Below are positions 1-6,867 of a stretch of 64,000 nucleotides of DNA, piece after piece; within the stretch, counting starts at the first letter, position 1, and each line of letters begins with the position of its first letter. Location of the stretch: positions 111,116-175,115 of the forward strand of contig JAAVFQ010000008.1 in the NCBI GenBank assembly GCA_014800685.1, given 5' to 3'. Both the position numbers and the translations under genes were made by a program. The notes under the pieces were generated by a model, which did no database searches, was not told the DNA's origin, and saw nothing but the letters and a program-made list of their open reading frames with translations. This DNA comes from Bacteroidales bacterium. Its GTDB lineage: Bacteria > Bacteroidota > Bacteroidia > Bacteroidales > Muribaculaceae.

Positions 1-660
1 TCTGCTTATCCCGAGATCAGCATCGTAGTGCTTCGCAAAAAATATCCGCAGGGGAGTGAAAAGCAGCTGATCGAGGCCCTCACGGGACGCAAAGTGCCCC
101 CCGGAGCTCTCCCCATTGACGTAGGGGCTATCGTAGACAACGTGGCCACAGCTTTCGCCGTGTGGGAAGCTATCGCCCTCAGACGTCCGCTCACTCACCG
201 CATTGTGACCGTCACAGGCCCCTCTCTGACGAATGGGGGCAATTTCAGGGCTCCCTTCGGCATCCCCTTCAGCGACCTTATAGAAGTGGCCGGAGGACTC
301 CCGGAAGACACCGGAAAAGTAATCTCCGGAGGCCCGATGATGGGACAAGCAGCTGCTGACCTCTCCGCACCCACTACCAAGGGAACCGGCGGCATCCTCA
401 TCCTCCCCGAATCTATGTCGGAGCGCAAAGAGGCCGGCCCCTGCATCCGTTGCGCAAACTGCGTCTCGGCCTGTCCTATGGGTCTCGAACCATATCTCCT
501 TATGCTGCAGGCTCAGAATTCGCTCTGGGCTGACACCAAGGAGCATAACGCCATGGCTTGTCTGGAATGCGGATGCTGCAGTTACATCTGCCCGGCTCAC
601 CGCCCGCTGCTTGACTATATCAAACTCGCAAAGGCACATATCAGGCGTGACAAACTTTAA
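1..660 (+). CDS. rnfC: RnfC, electron transport complex subunit C (3' part only)
   Basis: This is the C-terminal part of the RnfC/NqrF-like subunit of the Rnf complex, which moves electrons between ferredoxin and NAD(H) while pumping ions across the inner membrane. The open frame runs through base 1, so the true start lies upstream of the window. Two four-cysteine clusters of the 2[4Fe-4S] ferredoxin type are visible: CIRCANCVSACP near base 442 and CLECGCCSYICP near base 559. The segment before them matches the RnfC region that follows the NADH/FMN-binding domain. It is followed by rnfD, G, E and A in the usual order, with rnfB expected upstream outside the window. Family assignment is firm; the missing N-terminus cannot be judged. 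Confidence 0.95.
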   Translation, partial: SAYPEISIVVLRKKYPQGSEKQLIEALTGRKVPPGALPIDVGAIVDNVATAFAVWEAIALRRPLTHRIVTVTGPSLTNGGNFRAPFGIPFSDLIEVAGGLPEDTGKVISGGPMMGQAAADLSAPTTKGTGGILILPESMSERKEAGPCIRCANCVSACPMGLEPYLLMLQAQNSLWADTKEHNAMACLECGCCSYICPAHRPLLDYIKLAKAHIRRDKL

Positions 661-726
661 TCTCTACCCTCTCTTTCGCCTTCCTGAAAAGATTCTGCAC
701 ATCACTCTTTTAAGTAAATTACCGAC

Positions 727-1698
727 GTGGACTTAACAGTATCATTATCACCGCATATCCACACGCGCAACTCCATCGACCGCGCCATGTGGAATGTAAT
801 AATCGCCCTGATGCCCGCTCTGGCGGTGGCTATCTGGATTTTCGGGCTTCCGGCTCTTTCGGTCACAGCCGTCTGTGTGCTCTGCTGCATAGCCACTGAG
901 TGGCTCATAGAGCGTTTTATGCTTCATCGCCCCTCTACCATCGCTAACGGCTCAGCCATCATTACCGGCCTGCTGCTCGCCTTCAATCTCCCGGCCTGCA
1001 TCCCTCTCTGGATGGCTGCCATCGGCTCTATCGTGGCCATCGGCATTGCCAAAATGTCGTTCGGAGGACTCGGACAGAACATCTGGAATCCCGCTCTCGT
1101 AGGCCGCGTATTCCTTCTTCTCTCATTCCCGGCCGCCATGACCACGTGGCCCACGGCAATCCCTTCAGGACTCGCACACTCCACAGGAGCCTCAGCTGCC
1201 GATGCCTCTTCTGGAGCCACTCTCCTGCAGTCGCTCAATGCCTCCGGCTCAGCCATAAGTCTTGACAATGTCGACTTCCTCGGAATGGCCGTCGGGCAGA
1301 TGAACGGATCGCTCGGAGAGGTAGGAGCCATTGCCATCCTGATCGGACTGGCATATATGCTCATTATGCGCGTCATCACATGGCACATACCGGTCAGCGT
1401 GCTGGCCTCGGCTGCTCTCTTCTCCTTCATCTTCGGAGGCAACCCCCTGCTTGACCTCTTTGCCGGCGGTCTGATACTGGGCGCCGTCTTCATGGCCACC
1501 GACTATGTCACCTCCCCCATGACTCACTCCGGACAGCTAATCTATGGCGCCTTCATTGGCCTTATCACCATCATCATCCGCCGCTACGGCGCCTATCCGG
1601 AAGGTGTCTCCTTCGCCATTCTGCTGATGAACTCTTTCACTCCGCTAATCAACCGTTATTGCCGTCCGCGCGTATTCGGAGAAAGGAGGGGCAAATGA
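727..1698 (+). CDS. rnfD: RnfD, membrane flavoprotein subunit of the Rnf complex
   Basis: RnfD is a polytopic inner-membrane subunit carrying covalently bound FMN. The 323-residue product starts at a GTG (MDLTVSLSPHIHTRNS), and the conserved 'SPH' and 'MWNVIIALMPAL' opening fits the family. The S-G-A-T flavinylation motif is present, with the FMN-accepting threonine at about residue 165. Multiple hydrophobic segments span the protein. The reading frame ends in TGA overlapping the rnfG ATG (ATGA at 1695-1698), so the two genes are probably translationally coupled. A 66-base gap separates it from rnfC. The start is chosen because there is no ATG in the correct place and the family begins here. 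Confidence 0.95.
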   Translation: MDLTVSLSPHIHTRNSIDRAMWNVIIALMPALAVAIWIFGLPALSVTAVCVLCCIATEWLIERFMLHRPSTIANGSAIITGLLLAFNLPACIPLWMAAIGSIVAIGIAKMSFGGLGQNIWNPALVGRVFLLLSFPAAMTTWPTAIPSGLAHSTGASAADASSGATLLQSLNASGSAISLDNVDFLGMAVGQMNGSLGEVGAIAILIGLAYMLIMRVITWHIPVSVLASAALFSFIFGGNPLLDLFAGGLILGAVFMATDYVTSPMTHSGQLIYGAFIGLITIIIRRYGAYPEGVSFAILLMNSFTPLINRYCRPRVFGERRGK

Positions 1699-2315
1699 AA
1701 AAATTAGCATCCACCTTTCCTAACATGGTGCTCTCACTCGGCCTCATCACCGCTCTGGCCGGCGCTCTCCTCGGAGTGATATATGACATCACCAAGGAGC
1801 CGATAGAGGAGCAGGCGCGGCAAGCTCAGATTCAGGCAATCCGCGAAGTGGCTCCGGAGTTTGACAATAATCCGCAGGAGCAGGCCAAGACCTTCACCAT
1901 AGATGGCAACGAGTTTGTAGTCTATCCGGCTTATAACAAGGGTAAACTCGAAGGAGCTGCCGTCAAGGGGCTGTCCATGAACGGCTTCTCAGGTGAGATC
2001 GACGTCATGGCCGGATTTAACCTCGACGGCTCCATACGGGACTATCGGGTGCTTCAGCAAGCTGAGACCCCGGGACTCGGTTCAAGAATGGAAATGTGGT
2101 TTCGCGACCCGGCCGGAGCCCGTTCCGTCATCGGCAAGAACCCTGCCGAAACTCCGCTCTACGTAGTCAAGGATACTGAACAGCATGGTGCCATAGACGG
2201 CATTACAGCTGCCACAATCTCTTCGCGCGCGTTCCTGGAATCACTCCGGAGCGCCTACGAAGCTTACAGGCAATATGCTCTCTCGGAGAATAATGAGTTA
2301 AAAGAACACCTATGA
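1695..2315 (+). CDS. rnfG: RnfG, periplasmic FMN-binding subunit of the Rnf complex
   Basis: RnfG is a single-pass subunit with a periplasmic FMN-binding domain. The start at 1695 (MKKLASTFPNMVLSLGLI) is preferred over an in-frame ATG further upstream inside rnfD. It gives the usual short N-terminus followed by a membrane segment, overlaps the rnfD stop by four bases, and is preceded by a GGAGGGG purine stretch. The flavinylation site near the C-terminus reads DGITAATISS, with the acceptor threonine at about residue 174; the usual S/T-G-A-T is here T-A-A-T, a conservative variant. The product is 206 residues, normal for the family. The gene overlaps rnfE by ATGA (2312-2315). Confidence 0.95.
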   Translation: MKKLASTFPNMVLSLGLITALAGALLGVIYDITKEPIEEQARQAQIQAIREVAPEFDNNPQEQAKTFTIDGNEFVVYPAYNKGKLEGAAVKGLSMNGFSGEIDVMAGFNLDGSIRDYRVLQQAETPGLGSRMEMWFRDPAGARSVIGKNPAETPLYVVKDTEQHGAIDGITAATISSRAFLESLRSAYEAYRQYALSENNELKEHL

Positions 2316-2902
2316 AAAAATATTGGAAAATAATATATGAGGGCATACTCCCCTCCAATCCTGTTTTCGTGCTTCTTCTGGGCATGTGCGCCACGCTGGG
2401 CACCACATCCTCAGCAATGAACGGACTTATGATGGGCATAGCCACGGCTGCCGTGCTCATCTGCTCCAACGTAGTGGTCTCAGCTGTGAAAAACCTCGTG
2501 CCCGACAAGGTGCGCATCCCGGCCTTCATCGTGATTATAGCTACCTTCGTGTCAATGCTCCAGCTCCTCATCAATGCCTTCATGCCTGCTCTCAATGCCT
2601 CGCTGGGCATCTTCATTCCGCTGATAGTGGTCAACTGCGTTATCCTCGGACGCGCTGAGGCTTTCGCCTCACGTCACTCCGTCTTTGAGTCACTTCTTGA
2701 CGGACTCGGATGCGGACTGGGATTTACTTTCGCTCTCACGCTGCTCGGAGCCACAAGGGAAATTCTCGGCACCGGAAAGCTTTTCGGACTCACACTCTTT
2801 CCGGAAGACTACGGTATGCTCCTCTTCGTGCTCGCTCCGGGAGCCTTTATCGCTCTGGGCTATCTCATAGCTCTCGTCAACCGTCTACGCAAGGTCTCCT
2901 GA
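2312..2902 (+). CDS. rnfE: RnfE, membrane subunit of the Rnf complex
   Basis: RnfE belongs to the NqrD/RnfE family of six-helix inner-membrane proteins that, with RnfA, form the inverted pair holding the in-membrane iron-sulfur cluster. The 196-residue product begins MKKYWKIIYEGILPSNPVFV and contains the family hallmark LGMCATLGTTSS near residues 24-35 and the VNCVILGRAEAFAS stretch near residue 105. The ATG overlaps the rnfG TGA, indicating coupled translation. The length is normal and the membrane segments are evenly spaced. Confidence 0.95.
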   Translation: MKKYWKIIYEGILPSNPVFVLLLGMCATLGTTSSAMNGLMMGIATAAVLICSNVVVSAVKNLVPDKVRIPAFIVIIATFVSMLQLLINAFMPALNASLGIFIPLIVVNCVILGRAEAFASRHSVFESLLDGLGCGLGFTFALTLLGATREILGTGKLFGLTLFPEDYGMLLFVLAPGAFIALGYLIALVNRLRKVS

Positions 2903-2941
2903 CACAACGGATGCCCCCCTAACCAGAAAATCGATTGAATC

Positions 2942-3523
2942 ATGCTTACATATATCTCAATCATCATAACGGCGATCTTCATCAATAACATCGTCTTCGC
3001 ACAGTTTCTCGGCATCTGTCCCTTCCTGGGTGTCTCCAAGAAAATCTCCTCCGCCCTCGGCATGGGAGCCGCCGTGACCTTTGTCATTACCCTCGCCACC
3101 GTAGTGGGCTGGCTACTTCAATATTATGTGCTCGATCCCTTGCACCTTGAGTTTCTGCAGACCATAGTTTTCATTCTCGTCATCGCCTTTCTTGTGCAGA
3201 TGCTTGAAATTATTATGAAGAAGATCACTCCGGCTCTCTACCAGTCGCTCGGAGTCTTCCTGCCACTCATCACCACTAACTGCGCAGTGCTCGGTGTGGC
3301 CATCCTCGTGGTGCAAAAAGGTTTTAACCTCATGGAGTCTGTCACGTATGGCATCGCTACCTCCATCGGCTTTACGCTGGCCCTCTGGATATTTGCCGGC
3401 ATCCGCGAACAGCTCTCACTCAGCAGCGCTCCTAAAGCGATGCGCGGAGTGCCTCTGGCTCTTATCTGCGCGGGTATTCTCGCCATGGCCTTCATGGGCT
3501 TTTCCGGCATAAAAATCGGATAA
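2942..3523 (+). CDS. rnfA: RnfA, membrane subunit of the Rnf complex
   Basis: RnfA is the second six-helix membrane subunit, homologous to RnfE in inverted topology. The 193-residue product (MLTYISIIITAIFINNIVFA) has the family motifs FLGICPFLGVSKK near residue 20 and TTNCAVLGVA near residue 110. It sits 39 bases after rnfE and is the last gene of the operon. Its final 32 bases overlap the 3' end of the convergent lipoprotein gene on the other strand (stop at 3492), so the operon has no ordinary intergenic terminator. The nearest strong hairpin is inside that neighbour, at 3555-3592. Confidence 0.95.
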   Translation: MLTYISIIITAIFINNIVFAQFLGICPFLGVSKKISSALGMGAAVTFVITLATVVGWLLQYYVLDPLHLEFLQTIVFILVIAFLVQMLEIIMKKITPALYQSLGVFLPLITTNCAVLGVAILVVQKGFNLMESVTYGIATSIGFTLALWIFAGIREQLSLSSAPKAMRGVPLALICAGILAMAFMGFSGIKIG

Positions 3524-3923
3524 TAAGAATTAAGCTCCCCAAAGCCACGATACAGAGAGCGCCCTTCCCGATATTGAGGAAGAGGCGCTCTCGCCATTTC
3601 AGAGCCGGTGCATGAGCCTCTGCCGGCCTTTGTTCTATTCTAACTATGGTGTCTTGACGCAGCCTTTCCACCGTGTCTCTGAGGATGCGGTCTCGATAAC
3701 GCCATTTATACACCTCATGGCGAAGGGTGTCGCCTCTGACCTCCACATAAATGCTGTCACGCTCCCATATTGAGTCAAACTGCACTCTCACCTCCGTGAT
3801 ACTGTCTCGACTCAGTAGCCAGCGGTCGCGTGTGGTATAGACTCTTTTCGAGCATCCGGCGCAGAGGAGCGTGGTGGCAACCATCACACTCCCTATCGCT
3901 AACTTTACTCTCGGCATCTTCAT
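3492..3923 (-). CDS. Small lipoprotein with C-terminal membrane segment, candidate unimolecular spanin
   Basis: The 143-residue product starts at the ATG (3923-3921) that overlaps the amidase stop as ATGA; a start 13 codons further upstream is possible but less likely. Seen in the sequence: an N-terminal signal with a lipobox-like CAGC (lipidated Cys at about residue 24, though the -3 residue is Cys rather than the usual Leu), a charged middle region of about 90 residues, and a hydrophobic segment at residues 117-138 followed by a short basic tail. An outer-membrane lipoprotein anchor plus a C-terminal inner-membrane anchor is the architecture of phage u-spanins such as T1 gp11, which finish lysis by joining the two membranes. 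Its coupling to an endolysin-type amidase supports that reading. No sequence identity to a known spanin is claimed; a generic lipoprotein remains possible. Confidence 0.65.
   Translation of the reverse strand: MKMPRVKLAIGSVMVATTLLCAGCSKRVYTTRDRWLLSRDSITEVRVQFDSIWERDSIYVEVRGDTLRHEVYKWRYRDRILRDTVERLRQDTIVRIEQRPAEAHAPALKWRERLFLNIGKGALCIVALGSLILIIRFLCRKSP
3555..3592 (+). terminator. Strong inverted repeat at the rnfA / spanin-candidate convergence
   Basis: The stem is GAGAGCGCC plus CTTCC pairing with GGAAG, a bulged A, and GGCGCTCTC. It lies 32 bases beyond the rnfA stop, inside the C-terminal coding part of the convergent gene. It could terminate the rnf transcript, but there is no T-run on either side, so this is a structural observation rather than a secure terminator. 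Confidence 0.4.
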
Positions 3924-4330
3924 ATCAGGGCATACTCTTTTGTGGCATCGAAGCAAGGACAAGCCTTCGCCGCAAAATCACGATGACCATGAATTTCAGC
4001 ACCCGGATATTTTCTCTTTAACATCGCCAGCAAGCATCTTAGAGCCTGCTTCTGGACCTCGGTTCTGGTGTCGGCAGGAGTCTTCCCGTCTTTTTCGAGT
4101 CCGCCCACATAGCAGACACCTATGCTCGCGGCATTGTGCCCGAGACAATGCGCACCGACTTCAGCCTCAGGACGCCCGGCGACCACTTCCCCATCAAGAA
4201 GCACAAGATAGTGATAGCCGATAGAGCGGAAACCTCTGGCTCTATGCCAGCGATCCACATCGTCACGACCAAACGAAACACCGCGTTTTGTTGCGGTGCA
4301 ATGTACGATAATTTCTGAGATTCTTCTCAT
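3920..4330 (-). CDS. N-acetylmuramoyl-L-alanine amidase, T7-lysozyme type, without signal peptide
   Basis: The 136-residue protein belongs to the Amidase_2 family, zinc enzymes that cut the bond between N-acetylmuramic acid and L-alanine in peptidoglycan. The zinc ligands of the T7 lysozyme fold are present: His10 (IIVHCTAT), His116 (GHRDF) and Cys124 (KACPCFD), with Lys122 as the likely catalytic partner. Tyr41 sits in the IGYHYLVLLDG stretch. It has no signal peptide, so it would need a holin or membrane damage to reach the wall, as phage endolysins do. The stop overlaps the start of the next gene (ATGA), a candidate u-spanin. Similar stand-alone amidases are common in Bacteroidales accessory DNA. 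The upstream region carries simple-sequence repeats. Confidence 0.9.
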   Translation of the reverse strand: MRRISEIIVHCTATKRGVSFGRDDVDRWHRARGFRSIGYHYLVLLDGEVVAGRPEAEVGAHCLGHNAASIGVCYVGGLEKDGKTPADTRTEVQKQALRCLLAMLKRKYPGAEIHGHRDFAAKACPCFDATKEYALI

Positions 4331-4353
4331 GAACTAATGATTTTAAGGATTAA

Positions 4354-4437
4354 TATTAGGATTTAGGTATTAGGATTTAGGTATTAGGATTTAGGTATCA
4401 GGTATTAGGTATTAGGTATTAGGTATTAGGTATTAGG
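4354..4437. repeat. Simple-sequence array of ATTAGGT heptamers and ATTAGGATTTAGGT units
   Basis: Three copies of a 14-base unit ATTAGGATTTAGGT are followed by ATCAGGT and five heptamers ATTAGGT/ATTAGG. The array lies 24 bases upstream of the amidase start codon on the minus strand, where its promoter should be. Copy-number change by slippage could alter promoter spacing. This is inference from position; no promoter box is recognised inside it. Confidence 0.95.
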
Positions 4438-4446
4438 AAGTATGAA

Positions 4447-4483
4447 GGAGGAGGCGCCTTTTAAAAAAAATAGACACCTCCTC
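4447..4483. repeat. GAGGAGG/CCTCCTC inverted repeat around an A-rich loop
   Basis: GAGGAGGCG pairs with an imperfect CACCTCCTC across a loop containing a run of A. It sits between the heptamer array and the RU-2 fragment. It may be a hairpin in the amidase leader or a relic; no gene ends close enough to call it a terminator. Confidence 0.4.
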
Positions 4484-4499
4484 TACTCTCCTCCCACCT

Positions 4500-4560
4500 C
4501 TTAGAGAGATTAATGATTATAGCACAAAGAGAGATTTTGGCAAGAACGCGCCCGCTCCCC
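4500..4560. repeat. RU-2 element, partial copy
   Basis: The stretch CTTAGAGAG..AATGATT..AGC.CAAAGAGAG..TTTTGG followed by GCGCCCGCTCCC matches the left arm of the complete RU-2 copy at 33387-33585, including its order of blocks. The opposite arm is missing. This and the two arrays beside it explain most of the otherwise gene-free interval 4331-4690. Confidence 0.7.
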
Positions 4561-4619
4561 GCAAACTAATTGTGGGCCCATTTTAACACTTTAACGGACT
4601 TTTGGACTTGACCCCTAAA

Positions 4620-4685
4620 TTGCTTCAACTGCTTGCTTCGACTGCGGGCATTGACCGCTTGCTTAAACTAAATTGCTTAGACTGC
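4620..4685. repeat. Degenerate 13-base tandem repeat (TTGCTTCRACTGC, five units)
   Basis: Units begin at 4620, 4633, 4646, 4659 and 4673. Units 1, 2 and 5 are nearly identical (TTGCTTCAACTGC, TTGCTTCGACTGC, TTGCTTAGACTGC), while units 3 and 4 are diverged. It lies between the amidase upstream region and the tRNA-His terminator. No function is evident. Confidence 0.8.
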
Positions 4686-4690
4686 AACTA

Positions 4691-4727
4691 ACAAAAACAA
4701 GAGCCTTTCTCACGAAAAACTCTTGTT
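4691..4727 (-). terminator. Rho-independent terminator of tRNA-His
   Basis: Read leftwards, AACAAGAG pairs with CTCTTGTT around a 16-base loop, and the stem is followed by TTTGTT. It lies 33 bases beyond the tRNA 3' end and suits a monocistronic tRNA transcript. Confidence 0.75.
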
Positions 4728-4759
4728 GTCATGTATAATCAATTAACCAATTCTTAGTG

Positions 4760-4834
4760 GGTGAAAGATGGGTCTCGAACCCACGACCTACGGAACCACA
4801 ATCCGTCGCTCTAACCAACTGAGCTACATTCACC
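4760..4834 (-). tRNA. tRNA-His (anticodon GTG)
   Basis: The cloverleaf reads GTGAATG acceptor, GCTC D-stem, ACGGA-TTGTGGT-TCCGT anticodon arm and a GTGGG-TTCGAGA-CCCAT T-arm. The anticodon GTG gives histidine. The base at 4834 supplies the extra G(-1) typical of tRNA-His, opposite C73 at 4760. The full CCA is not encoded in register. There is one T-T mismatch in the acceptor stem. Confidence 0.97.
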
Positions 4835-4899
4835 ATTTGCCAATCCGAAGCGACACCCACTAAAGGCTCCGCAAGGGCGCCTCCCCGGAAAAGCAATGC

Positions 4900-4907
4900 A
4901 AAGTTAC
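4900..4907 (-). promoter_or_regulatory. Promoter -7 box for tRNA-His
   Basis: The minus strand reads TAACTTTG followed by CATTG, matching the Bacteroidota -7 consensus TAnnTTTG. It lies 66 bases upstream of the tRNA 5' end and points towards it. Confidence 0.7.
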
Positions 4908-5097
4908 AACATTTTTTCGCATACACCAAATTTTTTTGTCACTTTTTTTCATCTTTTTTCACTCTTTTTCCTTATATGTCATATAATCAGAATTTTACAA
5001 ATTATTTATTTTTTCATCCCGACTCTCTATTCATCTGCTGTCTCAGCAACCTCTTTCATCGGGACCGCGAACACATACACTGCATTGTGCGTTTTTC

Positions 5098-5157
5098 TAT
5101 TAGCCAAAAAGACAAGTTTTATACTCCAAGAGTTTCATATCACATATATCGTTTAGC
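5098..5157 (-). repeat. RU-1 element, partial copy in reverse orientation
   Basis: On the minus strand this reads AAACGATATATGTGA..ATGAAACTCTTG..TATAAAACTTGT.. TTTTGGCTA, matching the left half of the complete copy at 15381-15564. It ends three bases before the yccF start codon, so it forms part of that gene's leader. The terminal AAGTAAGT is lost. Confidence 0.7.
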
Positions 5158-5159
5158 TA

Positions 5160-5528
5160 ATGTCTGTAATTCTCAATTTAATCTGGGTAATATTCGGTGG
5201 ATTCATGATAGCCGTGGAATACGTTATTTCCGGTCTTGCCATGATGCTGACCATAGTAGGCATACCCTTCGGACTTCAATGCTTCAAGCTGGCACGAATA
5301 GCGCTCTGGCCCTTCGGCTCAGAGATAGACTCGACAGGCTTTCCAAGTGGTTGTCTGGCAGGAATAATGAATATTATCTGGTGGTTTCTCGGCGGTTTTG
5401 GCATAGCCCTCACTCACCTCTTCTGGGGGCTGCTATTTTGCATCACCATCGTCGGCATACCCTTCGGCAAAGAGCATTTCAAGCTGATGCACGTAGCTCT
5501 TTTCCCTTTCGGCAAGAGTATCAGCTGA
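5160..5528 (+). CDS. YccF domain (DUF307) inner-membrane protein
   Basis: The 122-residue protein consists of two copies of the YccF domain. Each copy has a hydrophobic segment followed by the signature TIVGIPFG..xFKL..ALxPFG, at about residues 30-52 and 95-120. Four membrane segments are likely. The family is widespread in bacteria and its biochemical role is unknown. It starts directly after an RU-1 fragment and is followed by a collapsed RU-1 copy, so it is flanked by element remnants. No operon partner is evident; the ZIP gene lies 80 bases downstream in the same direction. Confidence 0.88.
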   Translation: MSVILNLIWVIFGGFMIAVEYVISGLAMMLTIVGIPFGLQCFKLARIALWPFGSEIDSTGFPSGCLAGIMNIIWWFLGGFGIALTHLFWGLLFCITIVGIPFGKEHFKLMHVALFPFGKSIS

Positions 5529-5545
5529 CTCTCGCCGCCCACTCT

Positions 5546-5579
5546 AAGTAAGTATTGAAATTAAAGTAAGAATACTTAC
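5546..5579. repeat. RU-1 element, collapsed to its two inverted ends
   Basis: AAGTAAGTATTGAAATTAA is followed almost directly by AGTAAGAATACTTA, that is the left end joined to an inverted end without the core. It sits between yccF and the ZIP gene and could be the minimal trace left by loss of the element. Confidence 0.7.
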
Positions 5580-5608
5580 CTATCACACCATCATTTTCTC
5601 ACTTTCGT

Positions 5609-6388
5609 ATGGAAGGTCTCTTAATAGGATTATTACTACCCTTCGCAGGCACCACGCTCGGAGCAGCCTGCGTGCTTTTCATGAAGAAGCAGATACCGTC
5701 TCGACTGCAGAAGGCCCTGACCGGATTTGCAGCCGGAGTCATGGTGGCCGCCTCCGTGTGGTCGCTGCTCATACCCTCTATCGAGATGAGAGGCGGCGAA
5801 GGGCTGACGGCGATTTTGCCGGCCACCATAGGATTTCTCGGCGGCATTCTTTTTCTCCTCTTTCTTGACTCCGTGATCCCACACCAGCACATAGACAGCT
5901 CACTTAGCGAGGGGCCGAAATCTCATCTGTCGAAAACTGCGAAGCTTGTATTTGCCATCACTCTGCATAACATTCCGGAGGGGATGGCCGTAGGGGTGGC
6001 CCTTGCAGGCGCCATGGAGCATAATTCCTATATGCCAATGGCCGGAGCGCTGGCCCTCTCCATCGGTATCGCCATACAGAATTTCCCTGAGGGAGCCATT
6101 GTCTCCATGCCACTCAGAAGCGCCGGAAACAGTCGCGGCAAATCTTTCCTTATGGGTAGTCTCAGCGGCATTGTGGAGCCTATAGGCGCTATGCTCACTA
6201 TTCTTCTCGCCTCAGTGATACTGCCTGTGCTCCCCTATCTACTCTCTTTTGCAGCCGGCGCCATGATGTATGTGGTGGTAGAAGAGCTGATTCCTGAGAC
6301 ACAGGAGGGGAAACATTCCAACCTCGGCACTCTGGGCTTTGCTGCCGGGTTTGCGCTGATGATGATACTTGACGTTGTGTTGGGTTAG
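5609..6388 (+). CDS. ZIP family divalent metal transporter
   Basis: The 259-residue protein is a ZIP-type (SLC39-like) importer, probably for zinc or iron. The two metal-binding helices are clear: HNIPEGMAVGVALAG (His120, Asn121, Glu124) and QNFPEGAIVSMPL (Asn158, Glu161), which form the binuclear metal centre in this family. A short histidine-containing loop (PHQHIDSS, residues 91-98) precedes the fourth membrane helix, the usual place for a metal-sensing loop. About eight membrane segments are visible, including the C-terminal GFAAGFALMMILDVVLG. The substrate cannot be told from sequence. The gene is followed by a bidirectional terminator shared with the convergent efflux operon. Confidence 0.92.
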   Translation: MEGLLIGLLLPFAGTTLGAACVLFMKKQIPSRLQKALTGFAAGVMVAASVWSLLIPSIEMRGGEGLTAILPATIGFLGGILFLLFLDSVIPHQHIDSSLSEGPKSHLSKTAKLVFAITLHNIPEGMAVGVALAGAMEHNSYMPMAGALALSIGIAIQNFPEGAIVSMPLRSAGNSRGKSFLMGSLSGIVEPIGAMLTILLASVILPVLPYLLSFAAGAMMYVVVEELIPETQEGKHSNLGTLGFAAGFALMMILDVVLG

Positions 6389-6403
6389 AAGGATATATAT
6401 ACT

Positions 6404-6446
6404 AAAAAAAGAGAGCGGCGTGAAGGTGATGTCCTGCACGCCGCTC
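6404..6446. terminator. Bidirectional terminator between ZIP gene and efflux operon
   Basis: GAGCGGCGTG pairs with CACGCCGCTC around a 14-base loop. On the minus strand it is followed by TCTTTTTTTAG, a good intrinsic terminator for the RND operon; on the plus strand CCTTT follows the stem. Confidence 0.85.
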
Positions 6447-6472
6447 CTTTAGGATTATGCCCGGGGGCTTTC

Positions 6473-6766
6473 TTAAATAGATTGCTCTACAGTCCAGACG
6501 AAAGCCCTGAGGCCGAGAAGAGGTCTCTCCTCATCGAGCTTTCTGAGTCTTTCGAGAAGAGGCTCCACGCGGTCATCTTCCACCATAGTTATGGTGGCAG
6601 TGGCCAGCGAGGGCCACGCATGGCTGCCATAGTGGGGCTCACCGGTTTTGCTTCCGCGGCCCTGCACGGTGCCGAAGGAGGTGAATCCGCGGCAGGAAGT
6701 GCGGTCGAGGGCTTCGATGATTTTCTCGTGGTGAGCCTGGTCGTATGTTATGAATATAGCTTTCAT
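6473..6766 (-). CDS. PG0541-family transporter-associated protein
   Basis: This 97-residue cytosolic protein resembles the PG0541 family, small PII-like proteins encoded next to RND efflux genes in Bacteroidales. Features seen are a short beta-strand start (MKAIFITYDQAHHEKII), a central HYGSHAWPSLATATITMV and a C-terminal helix and strand (GLRAFVWTVEQSI), which fit a ferredoxin-like or PII-like fold. It is the last gene of the leftward efflux operon, separated from the RND gene by an RU-1 copy. A regulatory or assembly role for the pump is likely from context, but the mechanism is not known. Confidence 0.82.
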   Translation of the reverse strand: MKAIFITYDQAHHEKIIEALDRTSCRGFTSFGTVQGRGSKTGEPHYGSHAWPSLATATITMVEDDRVEPLLERLRKLDEERPLLGLRAFVWTVEQSI

Positions 6767-6791
6767 AGAAATATGCTTTAGAGTGGGAGAT

Positions 6792-6867
6792 TAAGTAAAC
6801 AAGTTTTATTGTACAAGAGTTTTCATCTCACATCTATCGTTTAATTTTTCAAACTTCCTTACTTATT
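6792..6867 (-). repeat. RU-1 element, internally deleted, overlapping the RND gene 3' end
   Basis: On the minus strand this reads AAGTAAGGAAGTTTGAAAA..AAACGATAGATGTGAGATG..AAAACTCTTGTACAATAAAACTTG and ends TTTACTTAA. It matches the left part of the copy at 15381-15564. Its first bases (AATAAGTAAGG) supply the last codons and the TAA stop of the RND permease, so the element abuts the coding end exactly. Confidence 0.85.

Noticed and set aside
3492..4330. Complete prophage
   Set aside because: No integrase, structural, replication or att sites are visible; only the two lysis-type genes.
4896..5551. Frames of 86 and 191 residues around the yccF gene
   Set aside because: They overlap yccF in another frame and have no family features; yccF has the clear domain pattern.
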